Program-made: the position numbers and the translations under genes
The notes under the pieces: generated by a model
Seen by the model: the letters and a program-made list of their open reading frames with translations, nothing else
Told to the model about the DNA's origin: nothing
Database searches by the model: none
Source of the DNA: Planktothrix serta PCC 8927
Lineage (GTDB): Bacteria; Cyanobacteriota; Cyanobacteriia; Cyanobacteriales; Microcoleaceae
NCBI RefSeq assembly: GCF_900010725.2
Contig: NZ_LR734877.1
Span: 574,130 to 622,433, forward strand
Length of the DNA: 48,304 nucleotides
Reading direction: 5' to 3'
In this document: positions 31,596-39,782 of the stretch, in pieces
Layout of the letters: each line of letters opens with the position of its first letter
Numbering within the stretch: position 1 is the stretch's first letter

Positions 31596-33044
31596 TTATT
31601 CTTCTTCAGAAGCGGGATAATTTAACTCAGATATTTCAGAAGCTTTAGGAATATCCTGGGGTTCGGAGACTTCCGTTTGAGTGAGGATTTCCGAAGGGTT
31701 TTCGAGGGTTTCTGGTTCAAGAATCCGAATTTCAATCTGATCTAAACGGGGGCCATCTGTTGAGAGAATAGCAAACTCCAGATGATGATAACGGAACGTT
31801 TCGCCAACGGAAGGAATTTTTTGGAGTTGATAAATTAAAAATCCTCCTAATGTTTGATATTCTTCAGTTAACGGTAAGTTTAAATCTAAACGTTCATTTA
31901 ATTCTTCCAAGTCTAATTGCGCTTGCACTAAAAAGGTATGTTCATCGACAAATTGAACCGTAATATCTTCCTCTTCCGTTAAATCAGAATGATCCCCAAT
32001 AATTTCAGCAATCAAATCTTGAATCGTGACTAATCCGGCGGTTCCGCCAAATTCATCAACAACAATCACTAATTGTAACTGCGATCGCTGCATCAAAGAT
32101 AATAACTCATTCAAAGGCATTTGTTCCGAAACAAATCGAGCCGGACGTACCCAAGGTTGAATTAAACTGACTTGAGAGAGTATCCCATCGGCTAAGGGTC
32201 GTGCTAGATCTCGAAAATCAATCGTTCCCAGAATATCATCTAAAGATTCCCCCATAATCGGATAACAGGAGTGCTCTGAACTCGTCATTTCATTCAGCAA
32301 GATTTGAAAAGTAGCGTCACTGGGAATCGCAACAATACTGGTACGAGGAACCATAATTTCTTCTGCGATCACATCCCCAAATTCAAACACATTATTTAAT
32401 AATTGTCGTTCTTCCGCTTCTAACCCAATGGATTCACTGGATGTGGTAATAATTAATTGCAATTCCTCTGGTGTAACTCTAGTATAGGGTTGTCCCGTAA
32501 ACTGAATTCCACACAATTGCAATAACCACCGGGTAGATTGATTTAAACTCCAAACAAACGGTTTAAAAAAACGTGCGATCGCTAAACTCGGAGGAGCTAG
32601 AAACCGAGATAACTGTTCAGGATAAACTAACGCCAAAGACTTAGGGTATAATTCTCCTAGAACAATTTGCAGATAAGCAATTAAGAAAAAGGCAAAAATC
32701 GGGATGACTAAAGAATGCGCGATCGTTTCCTGAAACGCCGCCGGGAGGGGTAAAGGAGTTAGGATATCCTTTAACGTCATTGCTACCGTGGCTTCTCCAA
32801 TCCAGCCTAATGCTAAACTCGAAAGAGTAATCCCTAACTGAGTCGTGGAAAGAAATAAATCAATCCGTCGTTGCAATTGCTGAACACTTCGCGCCGGAGC
32901 ATCTCCTTCATCAACCAGTTGATTAATCCGCGATCGCCTAACCGAAACCATAGAGAATTCGGCTGTAACAAAAAAAGCATTAATTGTAATGAGAAATAGC
33001 ACTGAGAACAATCGCCACAGTACATCTTGAATCGTGAGTGTCAT
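31596..33044 (-). CDS. HlyC/CorC-type transporter (DUF21, CBS pair, CorC domain)
   Basis: A 482-residue member of the CNNM/CorC family. The DUF21 membrane domain covers about 1-195 (FVTAEFSMVSVRRSRINQL, LGITLSSLALGWIGEATVA). Two CBS motifs at about 215-340 include VFEFGDVIAEEIMVPRTSI and VVDEFGGTAGLVTIQDLI. The CorC/HlyC domain at about 355-440 contains LTEEYQTLGGFLIYQLQ. These proteins export Mg2+ or related divalent cations, or regulate such transport. The last 40 residues are acidic and Pro/Glu rich. The upstream gene ends 28 bases before its ATG, so the pair is probably an operon. Confidence 0.92.
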   Translation of the reverse strand: MTLTIQDVLWRLFSVLFLITINAFFVTAEFSMVSVRRSRINQLVDEGDAPARSVQQLQRRIDLFLSTTQLGITLSSLALGWIGEATVAMTLKDILTPLPLPAAFQETIAHSLVIPIFAFFLIAYLQIVLGELYPKSLALVYPEQLSRFLAPPSLAIARFFKPFVWSLNQSTRWLLQLCGIQFTGQPYTRVTPEELQLIITTSSESIGLEAEERQLLNNVFEFGDVIAEEIMVPRTSIVAIPSDATFQILLNEMTSSEHSCYPIMGESLDDILGTIDFRDLARPLADGILSQVSLIQPWVRPARFVSEQMPLNELLSLMQRSQLQLVIVVDEFGGTAGLVTIQDLIAEIIGDHSDLTEEEDITVQFVDEHTFLVQAQLDLEELNERLDLNLPLTEEYQTLGGFLIYQLQKIPSVGETFRYHHLEFAILSTDGPRLDQIEIRILEPETLENPSEILTQTEVSEPQDIPKASEISELNYPASEEE

Positions 33045-33072
33045 GAATCACCTTTTCAGAAAATCCAGAAGT

Positions 33073-33771
33073 CTATTGAGCCACTGGAATTCCCGACATC
33101 TGTAACTGCATTTTTTGGTCAGGATAATCGGTTAAACTCATGGTCAATTCTTTAGAATTTTCCACTAATGCTGTCGGAATCGTAACTGTTCCCCCATAGA
33201 CTTTGCTATTCGGTGGTAATTGACCCGGTAATTCTTCCACACTGGCGCTCAAAGCCCGACCCTTATCATCCGTAACATTTAAAAAACTATAGAGAAAACG
33301 AACAGACTGTTGGCTTTCATTTTTCAAATTCACGTTTAAAACTAAAGAATTGCCTTGGCGAGTTGTTTCCACCACTTCTAAACTCACCCCCCCATCGCGG
33401 CTGACAATGGGAAACACCGATTTATTATTTGCTGATGCTGAGGTAGAACTTTCAGTCTTCGGCTTCTGGGCTTGAGCAGAGGTTGGCTTCTTGACATCTT
33501 TGCTAGAGGCGCTCGCCACTTCTGTATCTTTCCCTTCCATGCGTTTCTTGACCGTTGCCAAGATATCCTTTTCTTGCAGTAAAGTCACCCCGTCATGGCG
33601 GGTGCCATTTTTATTTTTATTAGCTAAATTATTCGGACGCACATCCGGTTGCGTAATTTCTTTCAAGGCAGAACGACCTAGACCATAACCCCAAACAGCA
33701 CTGGTAAAGCCAGCCCCAAACATCATGGTCAGTAAAACGACAGTCAGAACAACAGTTGAATTTAGTCCCAT
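33073..33771 (-). CDS. Membrane-anchored protein with C-terminal beta domain, unknown
   Basis: A 232-residue protein with one N-terminal membrane helix (about residues 7-28), a Ser/Lys-rich low-complexity linker (about 85-120), and a beta-sandwich-like domain at about 122-230 (GVSLEVVETTRQGNSLVLNV, VRFLYSFLNVTDDKG), like DUF4352-type immunoglobulin folds. It is probably exposed to the periplasm. It precedes the CorC-type gene by 28 bases. A cyanobacterial hypothetical with no known role. Confidence 0.75.
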   Translation of the reverse strand: MGLNSTVVLTVVLLTMMFGAGFTSAVWGYGLGRSALKEITQPDVRPNNLANKNKNGTRHDGVTLLQEKDILATVKKRMEGKDTEVASASSKDVKKPTSAQAQKPKTESSTSASANNKSVFPIVSRDGGVSLEVVETTRQGNSLVLNVNLKNESQQSVRFLYSFLNVTDDKGRALSASVEELPGQLPPNSKVYGGTVTIPTALVENSKELTMSLTDYPDQKMQLQMSGIPVAQ

Positions 33772-33907
33772 CTCAAAATTTAGATATGATCTAACTCGCT
33801 ATTTTAACGGCTAATGCCTAGAGGATATGCTATCACCTACACAGTCAACTGAAAATTTAAGCCGAATTAACAATCTTGACTGGGGGTATGGTATTATAGG
33901 GTTGCAA

Positions 33908-33980
33908 GTGCCCTTGGCCGATTGGGGAGGCAGCGAACTCATAATTCGCCTTCAGACTGGTTCGATTCCAGTAGGGCGCA
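33908..33980 (+). tRNA. tRNA with CAU anticodon (Met or Ile2)
   Basis: A full cloverleaf can be drawn. The acceptor stem is GTGCCCT with AGGGCGC (7 pairs, one G-T). The D stem is GCC/GGC. The anticodon stem is GCGAA/TTCGC with loop CTCATAA (anticodon CAU). The T stem is ACTGG/CCAGT with loop TTCGATT, and the discriminator base is A. CCA is not encoded. CAU can be elongator Met or the Ile2 tRNA whose C34 becomes lysidine. The first base pair G-C argues against initiator Met. The anticodon stem resembles E. coli Ile2, but this does not settle the identity. Confidence 0.85.
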
Positions 33981-34107
33981 CTTGTTAATTAACAAATTCA
34001 TCTTGACAGTTAACAGTTGGCTGTTGGCTGTTAGCTGCATTAGATATTGGGGAGCAACCCCTAAAATTCAAAACCTGGTGATTTTTATCAATTGAATTAA
34101 ATCATCC

Positions 34108-34153
34108 TTGTTCCCTGTTCCCTGTTCCCTGTTCCCTGTTCCCTGTTCCCTGC
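34108..34153. repeat. Heptamer array (TGTTCCC), six units
   Basis: Six near-perfect TGTTCCC units end directly at the start of the Uma2 remnant. A second short heptamer array of TTGGCTG type is at 34010-34036. Confidence 0.9.
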
Positions 34154-34166
34154 TATAGTTAAATTA

Positions 34167-34439
34167 GTGATTGAAGTCGTTAGCACAAATTGGCGGGATG
34201 ATTATGCCCATAAAATGATTGATTATGAAGCTTTAGGTATTCCTGAATATTGGATTATCGATTATTTAGGGTTAGGAGGGAGTCGTTATATTGGTTCTCC
34301 CAAACAGCCAACTTTATCGGTTTATCAGTTAATAGAGGGTGAGTATCAAATTAAGCTATTTCGGGAAGATCAAAGAATTGAGTCAGTAGTTTTTCCAGAA
34401 TTAACTTTAACAGCACAGCAAATTTTTCAGGGTGAATAA
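34167..34439 (+). pseudogene. Uma2 family (DUF820) nuclease, 5'-truncated
   Basis: A 90-residue reading frame equal to the C-terminal half of Uma2/DUF820 proteins: VIEVVSTNWRDDY, KMIDYEALGIPEYWIIDYLG, FPELTLTAQQIFQGE. Complete proteins have about 190-200 residues. The N-terminal half is missing: upstream of LVIEVVS the frame runs into the heptamer array at 34108-34153. The family has a PD-(D/E)xK-like fold, with the second catalytic part (Glu and the x-Lys equivalents) here and the first part lost. The only start is GTG at 34167, so it is most likely not functional. Confidence 0.75.
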
Positions 34440-34570
34440 TTTAGTTGTAGGGTGTGTAAGCTGAAAGCGCACGCACCATTACCATTACAGGATAATTTAG
34501 CCCTAAAGGGCTTACTACTTAGGAACAGGAATAGCTAACAACGCTTCATGCTACAATCTCCTCCCTAAAA

Positions 34571-36400
34571 TTAAGATTCAATCAATCTTATCAGACGTTC
34601 TGGGTTCCAAATTTCCTCAGCAATTTTCTGATATAGCTTCTGACGCGCTTCCAAATCTGCCTTTTTAAATTCCTCATACGGCTGAAAAGGTAAATTACTC
34701 CGTTGCTTATAGGCCAAGAAGCCGGGGTTATGGTCGTAACATTGAGGATTTAGGGATTGAGCTAAAATATTCTGACCGTAATAGTGGGGTAATTTTTCAG
34801 CGTAAGGTAAATCACCATAACTAGCATTAAAAGACTTCGGTAGCAACAACAAACCCCCAATGCGGTTGCGATACTCAAAGAAATCTTCCTTACTAGAAAA
34901 CTCATCGGCATGACGTTCAGGCTTATTTGCCCAAATATGCTCTATTTCATAGCGATTATGGCCACTCGATATGTATTCGCTGTAACGTGAAGCTATTGCC
35001 GATTGTCTTTCTAAATGGTCAGTTATTCGGGCAAGAAACTGTTTAATCGCGTTGTAGTTTTGCTGATGCAGTCTCAACCTGTCATTAGAAGCAAATACTT
35101 CTGTTTGTTCATCGAGCTTTTGATGCAGAATAGCTGCCAGTTCAATAGGGCTTTTTCCCTGAATATCCCGCATAACTACAAACATGGCATACTGCATTGT
35201 ATTGTAAGTAATGTTGCGGAAGTTCCATAACCTACGAGCAAGTAGAATATCCACAAAACTTGCCACTAAGCGAATTTTTTGATTAACAACTTGGGGTTCA
35301 TCGTCAGGATTTAGAGGCGCAAGTAGTAACGGATATTGCAAAGTAAAACCATGCTGGCTATTGTAAAAAACTTCTTCTAACCCTGATGTCAAAGATACTG
35401 ATGCTTTTCGCAACTCAAGATACTGACGGGTATAAAATGCAAAATCTCGCTCAATAAAGCGTATAAAGTCAGGACTATTAATAAGCCCAATTTTCTGTCT
35501 ATTGTCCCGTAACCACCGATGAAATTCAGTACCAATGCGGTCAAAATCCCCAGGAACAGCACCTTTTTTCCGATCTCTAATTGTTTGGGCGTACTGACTG
35601 CGAAGCCAAGTTTTAATAGCATCAGTTTCTTCCTCTTTTCCCAATTCAAGCAAAGCATTAACTTGTTGTTTCCAAAGCTGATTGGCTTGTACCTTCTTGC
35701 TTTCATCATTAATATTTGCCAGCAAGAATCCCTTAAGCATATCTGTTGGTGTCAGAGATAGCCCGCGATCATTCATTGTTTCAAAAACAGTATAAGCATC
35801 CTCATCTGAGTAAGCGGTAATCTCAACAATATGAACATTCTCTATTAACCAATCAATAAAATAGGGTAAAGCGTCTCCTGTTAAATCCTCTGGAAAATTT
35901 TCTTTAATATCTTGGTAACGATCAATAATATTTTTGACTGATTCTGGTTTATCTGTATCATCAAAAGGAGTTTGGGTAAAGAGTGCTTCCATACAAGAAT
36001 TGCGCTCTTCAACATCCAAGTTAAAGGATTTTTTAGCAAACTTTTCTGAAAAAATTAAATCGTCTATTTTAACTTGGTCAAGGCGTTCTTTTTGTAAGTT
36101 ATATAGAAAAATTAGCAATAAAGATAAGCTAGTTAAACGTTGCTGACCATCGATAATAAATTTCTTATTTTCCTTATTGCTAATAATAATCGAACCTAAG
36201 AAATAATGACCATAATTTGCAACGGCTTGGCGTTCGTGGCTTGACTCGAAGTCAGATAGAAATTTGCCTGTTAAATCTTGCAAAAGCTCTTGAATTTGTT
36301 TGGTTTCCCATTTGTATTCTCTTTGGTAATAGTCAATGGAGTATTTATTCCCCTTCAAAAGCTGGCAAATTGTTTTAGCATCTCCAAGAATCTCTCTCAT
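34571..36400 (-). CDS. DUF262/DUF1524 protein, GmrSD-like restriction factor
   Basis: A 609-residue protein. The DUF262 domain at the N-terminus has YQREYKWE and the nucleotide-handling IDGQQRLTSL (about residues 83-92), then FETMNDRGLSLTPTDMLK. The C-terminal DUF1524 domain carries an HNH-like nuclease site, EIEHIW (His488), NRIGGLLLLP (Asn512) and SFNASYGD (Asn525). GmrS and GmrD domains fused in this order form type IV restriction enzymes that cut glucosylated or otherwise modified phage DNA; related fused proteins (BrxU, SspE-like) do similar jobs. It stands alone, as type IV systems do. The ATG at 36400 with AGGAGATAG upstream is chosen over the frame start at 36478. Confidence 0.9.
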   Translation of the reverse strand: MREILGDAKTICQLLKGNKYSIDYYQREYKWETKQIQELLQDLTGKFLSDFESSHERQAVANYGHYFLGSIIISNKENKKFIIDGQQRLTSLSLLLIFLYNLQKERLDQVKIDDLIFSEKFAKKSFNLDVEERNSCMEALFTQTPFDDTDKPESVKNIIDRYQDIKENFPEDLTGDALPYFIDWLIENVHIVEITAYSDEDAYTVFETMNDRGLSLTPTDMLKGFLLANINDESKKVQANQLWKQQVNALLELGKEEETDAIKTWLRSQYAQTIRDRKKGAVPGDFDRIGTEFHRWLRDNRQKIGLINSPDFIRFIERDFAFYTRQYLELRKASVSLTSGLEEVFYNSQHGFTLQYPLLLAPLNPDDEPQVVNQKIRLVASFVDILLARRLWNFRNITYNTMQYAMFVVMRDIQGKSPIELAAILHQKLDEQTEVFASNDRLRLHQQNYNAIKQFLARITDHLERQSAIASRYSEYISSGHNRYEIEHIWANKPERHADEFSSKEDFFEYRNRIGGLLLLPKSFNASYGDLPYAEKLPHYYGQNILAQSLNPQCYDHNPGFLAYKQRSNLPFQPYEEFKKADLEARQKLYQKIAEEIWNPERLIRLIES

Positions 36401-36507
36401 TATACTATCTCCTCTAGGTAGCTGTTGATAGATTTGATCTAACCATAAAGAAGGAAGCGATCGCACTTTCCATCTCAAACTCTACCATTTGAAGCGATCG
36501 CTCTTAT

Positions 36508-36539
36508 AAAAAAAAAGGACTCCTAGTATGGAATCCTTT
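36508..36539 (-). terminator. Rho-independent terminator after tRNA-Pro
   Basis: On the minus strand AAAGGATTCC pairs with GGAGTCCTTT (one mismatch) around a 6-base loop, followed by nine T. It lies 77 bases past the tRNA-Pro gene. Confidence 0.8.
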
Positions 36540-36615
36540 CTGCTCAATTAATAATTTGTCAAACTGACAACAATCTGTCACTACAAATTAAAATAAAATA
36601 GTTACCGACTTAGAA

Positions 36616-36689
36616 TCGGAGCGGCGGGATTCGAACCCACGACCCCCACTACCCCAAAGTGGTGCGCTACCAAGCTGCGCTACGCCCCG
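36616..36689 (-). tRNA. tRNA-Pro (GGG)
   Basis: The minus strand begins CGGGGCGTAGCGCAGCTTGG and ends GCCGCTCCGA. The acceptor stem CGGGGCG/CGCTCCG has one G-T pair, the D arm is GCGC...GCGC, the anticodon stem is CCACT/AGTGG with loop TTGGGGT (anticodon GGG), and the T arm is GTGGG-TTCGAAT-CCCGC with one G-T-type pair. Discriminator A, CCA not encoded. A promoter and a terminator flank it. Confidence 0.97.
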
Positions 36690-36701
36690 ACACAATTAAC
36701 C

Positions 36702-36731
36702 AATGTAGCATCGTTAACATCAATTTGTCAA
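36702..36731 (-). promoter_or_regulatory. Promoter of tRNA-Pro
   Basis: On the minus strand TTGACA (36726-36731) and TACATT (36702-36707) are 18 bases apart, with TG just before the -10 box (TGCTACATT). Predicted start near 36695, a few bases before the tRNA. Confidence 0.7.
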
Positions 36732-36738
36732 GCCTTTT

Positions 36739-37104
36739 TTAAAAAATTTTAAAAGTTTTTGTGGCTTGTACCAATTCCGCCACGACTTCCACGGGCCAAC
36801 TCCCCTCCGCCCGACGTCCCGTATTCAAGATTAACTGCACAGTATAAGCATTAGGATAGCCTTCCACCTGCATCCACAGCCGATCACTTTCGGCTTCACA
36901 GGCTATTTTTTCTTCATCCATCAACTCCCCGGCCATTTGGGTCATCGTCTCGGCCAATTGACCCAACAGCCGACAAAAATCATCTAACTCTGCTGCGGTC
37001 AATTCCATCGCCCAGGTTTCGCCCCCGACTAACCCTTGAAATTCCGTTGCTTCGGGGTTCCAACCTAAACGCCATCCCGTTCCCGTTTTTAGAATTCTTT
37101 CCAC
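36739..37104 (-). CDS. DUF1818 family protein
   Basis: A 121-residue protein matching DUF1818 of cyanobacteria: MERILKTGTGWRLGWNPEA, VGGETWAMELTAAELDDFC, and the late SWPVEVVAELVQA. Function unknown; soluble. The start is GTG at 37104. It lies 10 bases after the preceding gene on the same strand, so it is probably the last gene of the rpoZ cluster. Confidence 0.88.
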   Translation of the reverse strand: MERILKTGTGWRLGWNPEATEFQGLVGGETWAMELTAAELDDFCRLLGQLAETMTQMAGELMDEEKIACEAESDRLWMQVEGYPNAYTVQLILNTGRRAEGSWPVEVVAELVQATKTFKIF

Positions 37105-37114
37105 GTTTTACCCG

Positions 37115-37747
37115 TTATTTCAATAAGTCCGCATCCCCCGACTGAGGAAGAGGGGTTAGACCGGGAGGAGTTTTAGGGGGTGTTGATGAAGAATTGGGTT
37201 TAGGAATAGTTCTGTTTTGAATATTAGCCGCATTAGGATTAAATAAACTAACTAATGTATTTACTAAAGCATCCCGTTGGGTTCTATTTAACTGTTGAAT
37301 TGCTTTTTGATCTCGTTCTAAAGGATTTTCTTTGAGTGCTTCTTGACCCGGATAATTTAACACTAACATCGGTTCATTTACCCCTAAATAATCAGCTAGG
37401 GTAAGTTTCCAATCTAAACGATATTGGGTAGGTCGAGCTTTAACATAAACGTGATAGCGAATTAACCGACTAATTAAAGTATTGTCCTCCGCAACTTTTC
37501 CGGTTTCTTGGGAAATATATTGATTTTCTGGGGGTAAATTTGGTAACTGTTCATAAACTTTTTTCCAAACTTCCGAGACTCTCACCCGTCCTGATGTGGA
37601 GGGTATTTGTTCAGGGGGAGTTTGGGCGAGTCCCTGGATTTCAAAACTATCAAAAAAACCACCCAAAACAATTAATAGGGTGATACTCAAAGCCACTAAC
37701 AGAAAACTTAACCCTCGTTGTTTTTGAGGTTTCCGAGATTTAGACAT
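37115..37747 (-). CDS. Membrane-anchored hypothetical protein
   Basis: A 210-residue protein with a basic N-terminus (KSRKPQKQRG), one membrane helix at about 13-30, and a periplasmic-type domain: VWKKVYEQLPNLPPENQY, LISRLIRYHVYVKARPTQYRLDWKLTLADYLG. The tail is Pro/Ser rich. It is conserved in cyanobacteria next to rpoZ or DUF1818 as far as I recall, without known function. It starts 108 bases after rpoZ ends and precedes DUF1818 by 10 bases. Confidence 0.75.
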   Translation of the reverse strand: MSKSRKPQKQRGLSFLLVALSITLLIVLGGFFDSFEIQGLAQTPPEQIPSTSGRVRVSEVWKKVYEQLPNLPPENQYISQETGKVAEDNTLISRLIRYHVYVKARPTQYRLDWKLTLADYLGVNEPMLVLNYPGQEALKENPLERDQKAIQQLNRTQRDALVNTLVSLFNPNAANIQNRTIPKPNSSSTPPKTPPGLTPLPQSGDADLLK

Positions 37748-37855
37748 AGCATTGTAGGGGTGGGTTCTGTAAGATCTTTACACTATTAGTAGGCTGTTGA
37801 GTGAACCCGCTCCTACTAATAGCACAACACCGATACCGGAGCTTAGACCCTCGGT

Positions 37856-38086
37856 TTAACGATCTGCAATAATTTCCGGTTGGGTCAGTTCATCGGACAT
37901 TTCAATAATTGCGCGTAAAACAGGTTTGATGGTATTCTCATCCCCGCTATCAAAGTCTTCATACCGACACCGTTTTGCTCGATTTGCTACTTGTACTGTA
38001 ATCCGATAGCGATTAGACGCAGCGCTAACGAGATCAGCAGCGCGACGGGTAAGTTCTATAGAGTCAATCGTTGAACGCTTTTGCAT
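37856..38086 (-). CDS. rpoZ: RNA polymerase omega subunit
   Basis: A 76-residue cyanobacterial omega subunit: [62 protein letters not shown]. It helps assemble and stabilise RNA polymerase and in cyanobacteria affects primary sigma factor binding. The frame continues upstream to 38152, but the family begins at the ATG at 38086. It is the first of three same-strand genes. Confidence 0.95.
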   Translation of the reverse strand: MQKRSTIDSIELTRRAADLVSAASNRYRITVQVANRAKRCRYEDFDSGDENTIKPVLRAIIEMSDELTQPEIIADR

Positions 38087-38162
38087 GAAGTTATGATTTC
38101 CTGGCCCTAGAGTTGCTTCTATTGTACCAAAACCCAGGATATCCGGTATCAAGTCTGTGGAA

Positions 38163-38181
38163 CAGGCATCTTGCCTGTTTG
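38163..38181. repeat. Dyad AACAGGCA-N3-TGCCTGTT
   Basis: A 19-base dyad upstream of rpoZ, the inverse-centre twin of the one at 1803-1821. It is a dispersed cyanobacterial repeat. It could mark a hairpin in RNA but no regulator is known. Confidence 0.6.
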
Positions 38182-38370
38182 TTAACCTGTTAACCTGTCA
38201 ACTGGGGTATGGGAATCGGTAAGTAAGGGCCTCTGGATAAAAAAATTGCAAAATGTAGCAGAGGAATCTAGTCAAACGCTCGCGGAGGTGTTAAGTTTTA
38301 TGAACAGCCTTTAGGAAAAAATAACTATTCTTCTAGGCATACCGTCCATAAATTAGGATTTTCAAGCCCT

Positions 38371-39066
38371 ATGCAAGCAGCGCTAAATCCAACCCTAATC
38401 AATTTATCCGTTGTTACCCAACGTCAACCTCTGAAAGTCGTGGTTTTGGGGGATAGTCTCGTCTATGGATTTGGTGATCCTGAAGGAGGGGGTTGGGTTG
38501 AAAGACTGCGGCGTCAATGGATGTCACCGGATACAGTCGGGCCAATCCTTTATAATTTAGGCGTGCGGGGAAATCGAGTGATTCAAGTCCGCGATCGCTT
38601 AGAACAGGAATTTCGCCATCGGGGAGAATTGCGAAACCGTTTACCGGACGCTAGTATTTTTTCTGTGGGATTAAATGATTCGGCGCGGGTTCAATCTTTT
38701 CAAGGTCGCAATTACACCGAATTTAATGACTTTGAAACCGCCTTACACGGTATGTTAGACCAAGCCCAACGGCTGTGTAATGTCTTGTTTGTGGGAATGG
38801 TTCCTGTTGATGAAGGAAAAATGCCCTTTCAAGGCTGTTTATACTATACCTTAGCGGATCAATTTCGGTACAAAGAAGCCACTCGTCTCGCCTGTTTAGA
38901 ACGGAATATCCCCTATTTGGATTTATTTGAAATTTGGTTAAATCGAGGGGAACATTGGTGGAAACCTCGGTTATGTTGCGATGGTTTACATCCCAATGTC
39001 ATCGGATATGAAGCGTTATTGCAAGATATTTCCCAGTGGGAACCCATTCAAAAATTAGCACATTAA
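38371..39066 (+). CDS. SGNH/GDSL hydrolase
   Basis: A 231-residue esterase-type enzyme. Block I VVVLGDSLVYGFG has nucleophile Ser29, block II has Gly64 (YNLGVRGNR), block III is SVGLNDSAR with Asn102, and block V is CDGLHPNVIGYEAL with Asp204 and His207. All four SGNH residues are present. No signal peptide, so it is cytoplasmic. The substrate (lipid, acyl ester, acetylated sugar) is not indicated. ATG start; it stands alone. Confidence 0.92.
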   Translation: MQAALNPTLINLSVVTQRQPLKVVVLGDSLVYGFGDPEGGGWVERLRRQWMSPDTVGPILYNLGVRGNRVIQVRDRLEQEFRHRGELRNRLPDASIFSVGLNDSARVQSFQGRNYTEFNDFETALHGMLDQAQRLCNVLFVGMVPVDEGKMPFQGCLYYTLADQFRYKEATRLACLERNIPYLDLFEIWLNRGEHWWKPRLCCDGLHPNVIGYEALLQDISQWEPIQKLAH

Positions 39067-39106
39067 CCTTGAGTGTGGTTGAATGGTTTAAACTGTTTTG
39101 TAGAGT

Positions 39107-39172
39107 AGGGAACAGGGAACAGGGAACAGGGAACAGGGAACAGGGAACAGGGAATAGGGAATAGGGAACAGG
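39107..39172. repeat. Heptamer array (GGGAACA), about nine units
   Basis: Nine consecutive units, seven GGGAACA and two GGGAATA, lie 40 bases after the SGNH hydrolase. Confidence 0.9.
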
Positions 39173-39271
39173 ATTAATACTTTTTCCTGTTTCATTTTCA
39201 TGCAAAACCCTGATTTTCCCTAGGCTGAAAGATCTTAACAAGGATTGATTGATAAAATCTCTGAGTCGATT

Positions 39272-39694
39272 ATGAACCGTCGAACCTTTTTAACTTGGGT
39301 GGGTGTCGGAAGTTTAGCCAGTTTCTTTCCTATGGCTTTAGCACTTTGTTCTAGCCCGAAAGATGCTACTAATTCCTCCCCTCGTCCTGATGGTTTTATT
39401 CCTGTAGGGACAATTCAAGAACTGGATAAAAAGGGATCTATTTTTAATTCTCAACTTCCCGCTTTAATTATTCATAATTCTAAAAATTCCCCAGATATTT
39501 CTGCCTTTAATCCGACTTGTCCCCATGCAGGTTGTATTGTGAAATGGAAAGCTAATAAAGAAGAATTTATATGTCCTTGTCACGGTTCTCAATTTAGAGC
39601 AGACGGTCAACTAATGAAAGGCCCTGCTCATCAAGGGTTAAAAGCTTATCTTACTAAAGTAGAAGCAAATATAATTTTAGTCAAGACCCGTTAA
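39272..39694 (+). CDS. Exported Rieske [2Fe-2S] protein 1
   Basis: A 140-residue protein with a twin-arginine signal (MNRRTFLTWVGVGSL) and a C-terminal Rieske domain. Cluster ligands are Cys83 and His85 in CPHAGC and Cys101 and His104 in CPCHGS; Cys88 and Cys103 can form the stabilising disulfide as in cytochrome b6f Rieske proteins. It lacks the membrane anchor and length of PetC (about 180). Cys26 sits in ALALC, a poor lipobox. The earlier frame start at 39245 is TTG, so the ATG at 39272 is used. It precedes a rubrerythrin gene and a second Rieske gene that is about 70% identical by my gapless count (99 of 140). Role inferred as electron transfer to the rubrerythrin. Confidence 0.9.
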   Translation: MNRRTFLTWVGVGSLASFFPMALALCSSPKDATNSSPRPDGFIPVGTIQELDKKGSIFNSQLPALIIHNSKNSPDISAFNPTCPHAGCIVKWKANKEEFICPCHGSQFRADGQLMKGPAHQGLKAYLTKVEANIILVKTR

Positions 39695-39782
39695 GTCACG
39701 AGATTGTCACTTTTTAGGTTTACCTTTAATGTCAGTAACAAAACAGTTATCTGTTCAATACTGAGCCAGGAAACCTCATCTT

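Noticed and set aside
33876-33899. Promoter for the CAU tRNA (TTGACT followed by TATTAT)
   Set aside because: The spacing of 10-15 bases is too short for a standard promoter; left uncalled.
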